This document shows, one piece after another, positions 1-5,403 of a stretch of 7,379 nucleotides of DNA (positions are counted from its first letter, which is position 1; every line of letters starts with the position of its first letter). Source of the stretch: REDI01 sp964586865. Lineage in GTDB: Bacteria; Myxococcota_A; UBA796; GCA-2862545. The stretch is from the NCBI GenBank assembly GCA_964586865.1, contig CAZPJM010000255.1:1-7379 (forward strand). Reading direction: 5' to 3'. Both the position numbers and the translations under genes were made by a program. The notes under the pieces are model-generated. The model was not told the DNA's origin and ran no database searches. It saw only the letters and a list, made by a program, of their open reading frames with translations.

Positions 1-732
1 GTGGGGCCCTGGCTGCGGGCGGCGCGCCACCTGGCCCCGGAGACGCCGCCGGACGCGCTGGTCCGGGGGGCGGTGGACCCGCTGGCGCTCACCTGGGAGG
101 CCCTCGGGGAGCAGCCCCTGCTGCCGGGGCCGGCGGTGGACCTGCCGGAGGGCACCTGGGTGGACGGCCAGCCGGTGGCGGGGCGGGCGGTGCTGGGCCC
201 CGGGCCCCACGTGGTGCAGTGGGAGGAGGACGGGGCGCTCCACACGGTCCTGGCGCGCGACGCCCAGGCGGCGGCCCGGCTGCGAGGGGGTGGGGTCCCG
301 GCCTGCCTGGTCCGGGACGGCGTCGGGTGCGGGGCCCGCCTCGCCCTGGGGGTGGGAGCCGGGCTGACCGGGGGCGCAGGCGGGCTCTCGACCGAGGGTG
401 GGGTGGTGGGCGCGCTGGTCGCCGATGCCTGGCTGCACCCCGCCGTCTCCCTGCGGGCCCGCGGGGGCTCGGTGCGCCTGGGACCCCTGCTCGGCGCGGG
501 CCACGGCGGGCTCCACCTGGGCGGGCAGGCCGCGGCCTGGCTCGGAGAGCGGGGCCTGATCCTCTCCGGCCTGTCCGCCGGCGGGGCCCCGGTGGCCCGC
601 CTCTTGGTGGGGGTGCGCCACGGGTCCTGGGCCGTCGGCGTGGGCCTCGAGGTCTCGCCCCCCGAGCGCTTCGGCCTCCGGGTCCAGGGCGCGCTCCAGA
701 CCCCCGGCGCGGGGCGTCACGCCGCTCCCTGA
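1..732 (+). CDS. C-terminal part of an unrecognised protein with PEGA-like segment and glycine-rich C-terminal half
   Basis: The frame is open from the first base to TGA at 730-732 (243 codons). The first codon is GTG, but the N-terminus has no signal peptide and no ribosome binding site can be seen, so I treat it as truncated at the window edge. Residues about 51-88 read as a short strand-turn-strand unit (VDGQPVAGRAVLGPGPHVVQW) like PEGA-type domains of surface proteins. Residues about 108-240 are rich in Gly, Ala, Val and Leu with alternating patterns, which would fit short beta strands or a small outer-membrane barrel. Two cysteines lie at residues about 102 and 109. Third-position G/C bias matches the neighbours, supporting real coding. 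It is separated from the glycan genes by 69 bases and may be functionally unrelated. I do not recognise the family; envelope location is inference. Confidence 0.6.
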   Translation: MGPWLRAARHLAPETPPDALVRGAVDPLALTWEALGEQPLLPGPAVDLPEGTWVDGQPVAGRAVLGPGPHVVQWEEDGALHTVLARDAQAAARLRGGGVPACLVRDGVGCGARLALGVGAGLTGGAGGLSTEGGVVGALVADAWLHPAVSLRARGGSVRLGPLLGAGHGGLHLGGQAAAWLGERGLILSGLSAGGAPVARLLVGVRHGSWAVGVGLEVSPPERFGLRVQGALQTPGAGRHAAP

Positions 733-761
733 CAGCCTCCCGTCGCGGCCGTGAGGGGGCT

Positions 762-789
762 CGGGGCGGGTGCTAGAGTCCCCGCCCCG
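762..789 (+). repeat. Perfect 9-bp GC inverted repeat around the promoter element
   Basis: CGGGGCGGG at 762-770 is the exact reverse complement of CCCGCCCCG at 781-789, with a 10-base loop (771-780) that contains the -10-like TAGAGT. An alternative pairing joins 766-770 with 781-785 and 760-765 with 790-795 (11 pairs, 4-base bulge) and would take up GAG of the ribosome binding site. It may be an operator, or an RNA hairpin on read-through transcripts that hides the start of the UDP-glucuronate decarboxylase-like gene. With this base composition, chance GC stems are common, so function is uncertain. Confidence 0.5.
771..779 (+). promoter_or_regulatory. Putative extended -10 promoter element for the operon starting at 802
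   Basis: TGCTAGAGT fits an extended -10 (TGn followed by a TAnnnT hexamer, TAGAGT at 774-779). It ends 22 bases before ATG at 802, so transcription would start near 785-787 with a leader of about 16 bases. No TTGACA-like -35 is visible at 16-18 bases upstream. The same arrangement recurs before the gene at 5404: identical GCGGGTGCTA, 17 bases, identical GAGGTCCC. Confidence 0.4.
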
Positions 790-801
790 CCCGAGGTCCC
801 C

Positions 802-1785
802 ATGGATGCGCCCGGTCCCCACATCGACCCTGCCCCGTGGCGGGACCGGCGCGTGCTGGTCTCGGGGGGGGCCGGCTTCCTGGGCAGCCACCTGGTCGAG
901 GTCCTCGTCCAGGCCGGCGCCCGGCTCACGGTGGTCGACAACCTCGTCACCGGGTCCTGGTCCAACCTGGCCGCCGTGGACGGCCCGGTGGAGCGCGTCG
1001 AGGGGGATGTGGTCGACGTGGCCCTCCCCGATGGTCCCTGGGACCACGTCATCCACATGGCCTCTCCCGCCTCGCCGCCGGCCTACCAGGCCCACCCCCT
1101 CCTCACCCTGCGCGTGGGCAGCGCCGGCACCGACCGGCTCTGCCAGCTCGCCCACGGCAGCGGCGCCACGTTCACCCTCCTCTCCACCAGCGAGGTCTAC
1201 GGCACCGCCGCCGAGCACCCCCAGACCGAGGCCTACTGGGGCCACGTCAACCCGGTGGGGCCCCGCTCCATGTACGACGAGGCCAAGCGCTTCGCCGAGG
1301 CCTTGGCGACCGCCTGGGCCGGGCGGGGCCTGCGGGTGCGGATCGCGCGGATCTTCAACACCTACGGGCCGCGGATGGGCCTGGAGGACGGCCGGGTCAT
1401 CCCCAACTTCGGTGTCCAGGGCCTCCGGGGCGAGCCCCTGACCCTCTACGGCGACGGCCAGCAGACCCGGAGCTTCTGCTACGTCTCCGACCTGGTGGAG
1501 GGGCTGTGCGCCCTGGCCACCTCCGGCCTGGAGGGGCCCGTCAACCTGGGCAACCCCGACGAGCGCACCATCGCCGAGCTGGCCGACGTGGTCGAGGAGC
1601 TGACCCGCTCCCGGGGGGGGCGGCTCCATCGGCCCATGCCCGTCGACGACCCCGTCCGCCGCTGCCCCGACATCACCCGGGCCCGGGAGGGGCTCGGCTG
1701 GTCTCCCCGGGTGGACCTGGCCACCGGGATGCGCGCCACCCTGGCCGACATGGCGGCGCGGATCGGCGTGGACCGGGTGGGGTGA
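802..1785 (+). CDS. UDP-glucuronate decarboxylase (UDP-xylose synthase)-like SDR
   Basis: Predicted cytoplasmic, NAD-dependent extended short-chain dehydrogenase converting UDP-glucuronate to UDP-xylose and CO2 through a 4-keto intermediate. With ATG at 802 it has 327 residues, normal for bacterial members. Visible motifs: GGAGFLGSHL at 22-31 (NAD binding), D46 after the second strand with DN..TG, the family hallmark HMASPASPPAY at 85-95, STSEVYG at 128-134 (Thr129, Ser130, Glu131), YDEAKR at 158-163 (catalytic Tyr158 and Lys162), RIFNTYGPRM at 183-192, GDGQQTRSFCYV at 217-228, and a C-terminal DDPVRRCPDI block. Start choice: GAGG at 793-796 lies five bases before ATG 802; an in-frame GTG at 751 would add 17 residues without homologous sequence and overlap the promoter. 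Small departures from the usual family text (Met for Cys before the Tyr, EDGRVIPNF instead of NDGRVVSNF) leave a related sugar-nucleotide SDR possible. First gene of a coupled operon. Confidence 0.88.
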   Translation: MDAPGPHIDPAPWRDRRVLVSGGAGFLGSHLVEVLVQAGARLTVVDNLVTGSWSNLAAVDGPVERVEGDVVDVALPDGPWDHVIHMASPASPPAYQAHPLLTLRVGSAGTDRLCQLAHGSGATFTLLSTSEVYGTAAEHPQTEAYWGHVNPVGPRSMYDEAKRFAEALATAWAGRGLRVRIARIFNTYGPRMGLEDGRVIPNFGVQGLRGEPLTLYGDGQQTRSFCYVSDLVEGLCALATSGLEGPVNLGNPDERTIAELADVVEELTRSRGGRLHRPMPVDDPVRRCPDITRAREGLGWSPRVDLATGMRATLADMAARIGVDRVG

Positions 1786-1787
1786 GC

Positions 1788-2696
1788 ATGCAGGCGGCCG
1801 AGGCGACACCCGCCTGCTGGGTGTGCGGCGACGAGCGGGCCCGACCCTTCCGTCCCGGGGTGGTCCCGCCGCGGATGACGCCCGAGGATGTGCGGATCAC
1901 CGACGCCCGCTACGGCTGGACCCTCCCGCTCCTCCAGTGCGCGAGCTGCGGCTTCGTCTACGCCCACCCCCTGCCGGCCGACGATCTGGTGGCGCTCTAC
2001 GCCGACCTGGACGACCCCGAGTACGTGGGCGGGCGGGCGTACCGCCTGCAGCAGATGCAGGGCCTGCTCCAGCGGATCCGGCGCGAGGCCCCGCAGGCCC
2101 GGAGCCTGCTCGACGTGGGCGCGGGCAGCGGACTGCTGGTCGAGGCGGCCGGTGAGGCGGGGCTGGAGGCGGTGGGGGTGGAGCCCTCCGCGCGGCTGGT
2201 GGCCGAGGCCGTCGCTCGGGGGCTGCGGGTCGAGGAGGGGGTGCTGCCCCATCCGGCCCTGTCCCATGCCCGGTTCGATCTGGTGACCTGCATCGACGTC
2301 ATCGAGCACGTCACGGACCCGGTGGGCCTGCTCCGGGCCATGACGGCCCACCTGGCGCCCGGGGGCCGGCTGGTCCTGGTCACCCCCGACGTGGAGAGCG
2401 TGGCGGCCCGCACCCTGGGCCTGCGCTGGTGGCACCACCGCCTGGCCCACGTGGGCTTCCTGACCCGCCAGGCCACCGCCGAGGCCCTGGGCCGCGCCGG
2501 GCTGGTCGAGGTGGCGCGGACCCGCCCCATCTGGTGGTTCGGGGCGCCCTACCTGATGGCCCGGGTGGGGGCCCTCGCCGCCGGCGAGCGCTGGTCCGAT
2601 CGTGTGGGCCGGGTGGCGGGCCGCACCCCGCTCCGCGCGGTCTCGGTCCCCCTCGACCTGCGTGACTCGTGGATGATCCTATGTCGGAGCCGGTGA
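1788..2696 (+). CDS. Class I SAM-dependent methyltransferase with N-terminal zinc ribbon
   Basis: Predicted cytoplasmic methyltransferase (302 residues). The N-terminal part has two CxxC knuckles, Cys10/Cys13 and Cys51/Cys54, spaced as in the zinc ribbon that precedes many Methyltransf_23-type enzymes of polysaccharide clusters. The catalytic domain follows: DVGAGSG at 109-115 (motif I), Glu132 at the end of strand 2 (ribose contact), FDLVTCIDVIEHVTDP at 163-178, a GGRLVLVTP strand at 192-200 and HVGFLT at 221-226. The substrate cannot be read from the sequence; a sugar or nucleotide sugar is likely from context. ATG 1788 lies two bases after the previous stop with GGGTGGGGTGAG just upstream acting as a purine-rich binding site; GTG at 1782, overlapping the previous stop, is an alternative adding two residues. 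Tight spacing implies translational coupling to the UDP-glucuronate decarboxylase-like gene. Confidence 0.85.
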   Translation: MQAAEATPACWVCGDERARPFRPGVVPPRMTPEDVRITDARYGWTLPLLQCASCGFVYAHPLPADDLVALYADLDDPEYVGGRAYRLQQMQGLLQRIRREAPQARSLLDVGAGSGLLVEAAGEAGLEAVGVEPSARLVAEAVARGLRVEEGVLPHPALSHARFDLVTCIDVIEHVTDPVGLLRAMTAHLAPGGRLVLVTPDVESVAARTLGLRWWHHRLAHVGFLTRQATAEALGRAGLVEVARTRPIWWFGAPYLMARVGALAAGERWSDRVGRVAGRTPLRAVSVPLDLRDSWMILCRSR

Positions 2697-3643
2697 AGAC
2701 GGGGTCGACGCCGTGGGCCTACGTGCAGATCGCGCGGCCCGACCACTGGTTCAAGAACGTGTTCGCCGTCCCGGGCGTGGTCATCGCCTGGCTGGTCGAC
2801 CCGAGCGTGCGCACCGCGGTCGGGCTCGGCGGGGTCGGGCTGGCCATCCTCGGACTCTGCCTCGTGGCCTCGGCCAACTACGCCATCAACGAGTACCTGG
2901 ACGCCCCCCAGGACCGACAGCACCCGGAGAAGAAGCATCGCCCCGCCGCACGCGGCGCGGTGAGCGGTCCAGGCGTGGTGGCGCTCTGGGCCATTCTCTC
3001 GGCCGCGGGCCTGGGGCTGGGCTTCGTGGCCGCGCCCGCCGCCGGCGTGGCCCTGGTGCTGCTCTGGGTGATGGGGCTCGTCTACAACGTGCCTCCCGTT
3101 CGCAGCAAGGAGGTGCCCTACCTGGACGTGCTCTCCGAGTCGGTGAACAACCCCATCCGGCTCGCGGTGGGCTGGTGGGCCACGGGCATCGACGCCTGGC
3201 CGCCCCTCTCCCTGCTCCTGGCCTACTGGATGCTCGGGGCCTTCTTCATGGGGGTGAAGCGCTTCGCCGAGTACCGTCACATCGGGGACCCGGAGCGGGC
3301 GGCGTCCTACCGCAAGTCCTTCCGCCACTACGACGAGGAGCGGCTGCTGGTCTCGGTCATGGCCTACGCCGCCGCCTCGGCCATGTTCAGCGGGGTCTTC
3401 CTGATGCGCTACCGCCTGGAGCTGGTGCTCGCCGTGCCCCTCGTGGCGGTGCTCTTCGGCTGGTACCTCCACCTGGGCCTCCAGGAGGACAGCGCCACGA
3501 TGGCCCCCGAGCGGCTGTACCGGGAGCCGGGCTTCGCCGCGTTCGGCCTGCTGGTCTTCGTGGTGTGTGTGGTGCTGCTCGTGGTGGACGTGCCGATCCT
3601 GGCGGACGTCTTCGCCCCGTCCATCGCCCCGGATGGCTGGTGA
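2681..3643 (+). CDS. UbiA-family polyprenyl-phosphate phosphoribosyltransferase-like membrane enzyme
   Basis: A multi-spanning inner-membrane protein (320 residues, roughly eight or nine hydrophobic segments). RPDHWFKN at 19-26 and the NxxxDxxxD signature NEYLDAPQD at 70-78 followed by HPEKKHRPAARG at 81-92 place it in the UbiA superfamily, and specifically resemble decaprenyl-phosphate 5-phosphoribosyltransferase, which transfers 5-phosphoribose from PRPP to polyprenyl phosphate. The second site is YNVPPVRSK at 135-143 and DVLSE at 149-153, a DxxxE in place of DxxxD. A KRFAEYRHIG segment and a C-terminal MAPERLYREPGF segment also resemble that branch. Glu replaces the second-position Asp of NDxxDxxxD. 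It overlaps the methyltransferase gene by 16 bases. ATG 2681 has GGAT(G) at 2671-2675; GTG 2669, adding four residues, lacks a binding site. Alternatives are other UbiA prenyltransferases, but no quinone or haem genes are near. Confidence 0.82.
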   Translation: MSEPVKTGSTPWAYVQIARPDHWFKNVFAVPGVVIAWLVDPSVRTAVGLGGVGLAILGLCLVASANYAINEYLDAPQDRQHPEKKHRPAARGAVSGPGVVALWAILSAAGLGLGFVAAPAAGVALVLLWVMGLVYNVPPVRSKEVPYLDVLSESVNNPIRLAVGWWATGIDAWPPLSLLLAYWMLGAFFMGVKRFAEYRHIGDPERAASYRKSFRHYDEERLLVSVMAYAAASAMFSGVFLMRYRLELVLAVPLVAVLFGWYLHLGLQEDSATMAPERLYREPGFAAFGLLVFVVCVVLLVVDVPILADVFAPSIAPDGW

Positions 3644-5307
3644 TCCGTCGGCTGCTGGTCGACCTGGGGGTCGTCCTGGGGCTGGCGGTGGGCTGGCACC
3701 TGCTGTTCCTGGCGCTCGGCGGGCCCGAGGCGGTGCTGGCGCCGCACCCCACGTCGCGGGACCGCACCCTGGCCACGGGTGAGGTCCTGCTGTTCGCCGG
3801 CGCGGTCGTCGGGGCCCTGGCGGTGTGGATGGCGCCGGCCCCCACGCCCCGGGCCCGACCGCTCCTTCCCTGCGAGCCCGCGGCCTGGGCCGGCGGCCAC
3901 GTGGTGCTGGTGCTGGCGACGGGCCTCCTCGTGACCGGCTGGAGCCCGTTCACCGATGACGAGGAGGCCTACCTGCTGCAGGCCCGGGCCCTCCTGTCGG
4001 GGGAGGTGGCGCTCCCCGCCGTCCTTCCTCCGGGGGCCACGGCGAACCCCTTCGTGGTCCACCTGGACGGCGGCGCCACCTGGACGGGGGTCTACCCGTG
4101 GCTGGCGGGCGCCTGGACCGCGCCCGGGGTGCTCCTGGGCTGGCCCAACCTGCTGTGGATCCCGCTGGGCGGCGTGATGGTGTGGCTGCTGGGGCGGGTC
4201 GCGAGGCGCTCCTTCGGCGATGGGCCGGCCCGGGCGGCCATGGCGGCCACCGCCCTCTCGCCGGTGCTCATCGGCCTCGGTGCCTTCAAGCACACCGCCC
4301 TGCTCGCCACCCTCGGGTGCGTGGGGCTGGTGGATCTCCTCTCCGACACACGGCGCGGGTGGCGCGACGTGCTCGCCGGGGTGGTGGTGGGCGGCATCGT
4401 CCTGGCCCGTCCGGTGGAGGGGGCGGTGGCCCTGGTCGGGGCCGGGGTGTGGGTGCTGCTGGATCCGCGAGAGGAGGGGGCGGCGAAGCGGGTGCTGCGG
4501 CTGGTCCGGATCGGCGCCGGCGGCCTGCCCCTGGCGGTGGGGTGGGCCGCCTACAACGCCGCCATCACCGGCCACCCCCTCTCCATGCCCTATGGGCTCC
4601 TCTTCGATGGCGAGTCCGTCTACGGCTTCGGCCAGACCGCCTACGACGTGCACACCCCCTCGATGGGCCTGTCCAACGCCTTCACGATCCTGTCCCGGTT
4701 GATGGGCTGGGCCCTCGGCTGGCCCCTGCTGGTGCTGGCCGGGCTGCTGGTCCGCTGGCCGCCCCCCCGGGCCGCGGTGGCGGTCCTCGCCCTGGTCGTC
4801 ACCCACGTGCTCGTCTACCTGCCCGCGCCCTTCGGACAGGTCCCGACGGTGGGCGTCACCTATGCGGTCTGGCTCCTCCCCGTCTTCGCCGTGGGCCTGG
4901 CGCACCTGGTCCAGCGGGACGGCTCCGAGGTGGCCTGGCGGCTCGGGCGGGTCCTCCTGTTCGGCTGGACCGCGGTGGTGCCCTGGCTCCTCGTGGACCT
5001 CACCCAGGAGGTCGGGCTCATCGCGGCCCCCCGTCAGGCCGCCGAGCGCCTCCGGGCCGAGCACGGCCGGGTCCTGCTGCTCGTCCCGGACCCGGGCTTC
5101 ACCGAGGCGCTCGACTATATCTACGTGCTCCATCCGCCGCTCGCCCGGAGCCCGGAGGACCCGGTGATCTGGTGGGCGGCGACCCCCGGCGAGGCGGAGG
5201 AGGCCCGGGCCCTGGCGGCCCACCCGGACCGGGCGGCGTTCCGGGTGGCCTTCACGGAGGACCAGCCCCCCGACATCCGCGTGGAGGTGGTCCGTGTCGC
5301 GCCCTGA
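3640..5307 (+). CDS. GT-C fold membrane glycosyltransferase (PMT/ArnT-like)
   Basis: An integral inner-membrane protein of 555 residues with about eleven hydrophobic segments and a soluble C-terminal domain from about residue 465. The first large extracytoplasmic loop carries TDDEEAY at 105-111, the acidic motif typical of GT39/GT83-type enzymes that use polyprenyl-phosphate-linked sugars. ARPVEG at 256-261 sits where these proteins have a charged-Pro turn, and YNAAITGHP at 305-313 followed by PYGLLF resembles the substrate loop of PMT_2-like proteins. The start is GTG 3640, overlapping the UbiA-like gene's TGA as GTGA, a sign of translational reinitiation; no strong binding site is seen. The frame is open far upstream, but that part is the shadow of the UbiA-like gene. 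Adjacent to a predicted polyprenyl-phosphate-sugar maker, it is a candidate user of that lipid-linked pentose. Sugar and acceptor are unknown. Confidence 0.8.
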   Translation: MIRRLLVDLGVVLGLAVGWHLLFLALGGPEAVLAPHPTSRDRTLATGEVLLFAGAVVGALAVWMAPAPTPRARPLLPCEPAAWAGGHVVLVLATGLLVTGWSPFTDDEEAYLLQARALLSGEVALPAVLPPGATANPFVVHLDGGATWTGVYPWLAGAWTAPGVLLGWPNLLWIPLGGVMVWLLGRVARRSFGDGPARAAMAATALSPVLIGLGAFKHTALLATLGCVGLVDLLSDTRRGWRDVLAGVVVGGIVLARPVEGAVALVGAGVWVLLDPREEGAAKRVLRLVRIGAGGLPLAVGWAAYNAAITGHPLSMPYGLLFDGESVYGFGQTAYDVHTPSMGLSNAFTILSRLMGWALGWPLLVLAGLLVRWPPPRAAVAVLALVVTHVLVYLPAPFGQVPTVGVTYAVWLLPVFAVGLAHLVQRDGSEVAWRLGRVLLFGWTAVVPWLLVDLTQEVGLIAAPRQAAERLRAEHGRVLLLVPDPGFTEALDYIYVLHPPLARSPEDPVIWWAATPGEAEEARALAAHPDRAAFRVAFTEDQPPDIRVEVVRVAP

Positions 5308-5334
5308 CGACGGTCTCCCATCCGGGGGTGCCAC

Positions 5335-5390
5335 GGTGGCGGGTGGTCCGGTGACGGGTGGTCCGGTGGCGGGTGCTACGGTGGCGCGCC
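5335..5390 (+). repeat. 15-bp direct tandem repeat, three copies plus a partial fourth
   Basis: Units: GGTGGCGGGTGGTCC (5335-5349), GGTGACGGGTGGTCC (5350-5364), GGTGGCGGGTGCTAC (5365-5379), then GGTGGCGCGCC (5380-5390). The second differs from the first by one base and the third by two. A degenerate earlier copy (5320-5334) ends in GGGTGCCAC. The repeat lies just upstream of the gene at 5404, and the third copy supplies its -10-like element. It could bind a regulator, or be a simple-sequence expansion by replication slippage. Confidence 0.8.
5374..5382 (+). promoter_or_regulatory. Putative extended -10 promoter element for the gene at 5404
   Basis: TGCTACGGT (hexamer TACGGT at 5377-5382) ends 21 bases before GTG 5404 and is part of the identical GCGGGTGCTA 10-mer also found before the UDP-glucuronate decarboxylase-like gene. 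The hexamer itself is a weak match (three of six to TATAAT). Support comes from the matching arrangement, not from the hexamer alone. Confidence 0.33.
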
Positions 5391-5394
5391 GCGC

Positions 5395-5400
5395 GGAGGT
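5395..5400 (+). promoter_or_regulatory. Ribosome binding site deciding the GTG 5404 start
   Basis: GGAGGT followed by CCC and the start codon. The same GGAGGTCCC directly precedes ATG 7362, and GAGGTCCCC precedes ATG 802, so three genes in the window use nearly the same short-spaced site. This supports GTG 5404 over the in-frame TTG at 5413. Confidence 0.6.
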
Positions 5401-5403
5401 CCC

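Larger units (their letters stand above)
733..801 (+). other. Intergenic region between the first gene and the glycan operon
   Basis: These 69 bases hold the likely promoter of the downstream operon and a strong GC inverted repeat, both listed separately. A weaker stem is also possible (734-740 with 755-761, seven pairs including one U-G, 14-base loop). No run of T follows either stem, so a classical intrinsic terminator for the first gene is not convincing. Confidence 0.5.
5308..5403 (+). other. 96-base gap between the two GT-C genes
   Basis: The gap holds the 15-bp tandem repeat, an extended -10-like element and the ribosome binding site GGAGGT at 5395-5400. It is in frame with both flanking genes and free of stops, but contains no ATG, GTG or TTG in that frame, so it is not coding unless the upstream TGA is read through. 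It breaks the otherwise overlapping gene chain, which suggests a second transcription start. Confidence 0.6.

Noticed and set aside
734..761. A possible intrinsic terminator after the first gene.
   Set aside because: The stem has only seven pairs including a wobble, a 14-base loop, and no following run of T.
837..1781. The upstream extension of the methyltransferase frame, open for about 315 codons inside the SDR gene.
   Set aside because: The extension is Arg/Pro/Gly-rich shadow sequence over the well-supported SDR. The methyltransferase begins naturally at 1788 with its zinc ribbon.
2713..3639. The upstream extension of the first GT-C frame within the UbiA-like gene.
   Set aside because: It is low-complexity shadow translation of the UbiA-like gene; the hydrophobic protein begins at GTG 3640.
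5305..5403. Possible read-through or broken fusion joining the two GT-C genes, because they share a frame with no other stop between them.
   Set aside because: The upstream protein ends with a complete C-terminal domain, and the downstream gene has its own strong ribosome binding site and membrane start. The gap translates into a repetitive Gly/Trp-rich stretch.
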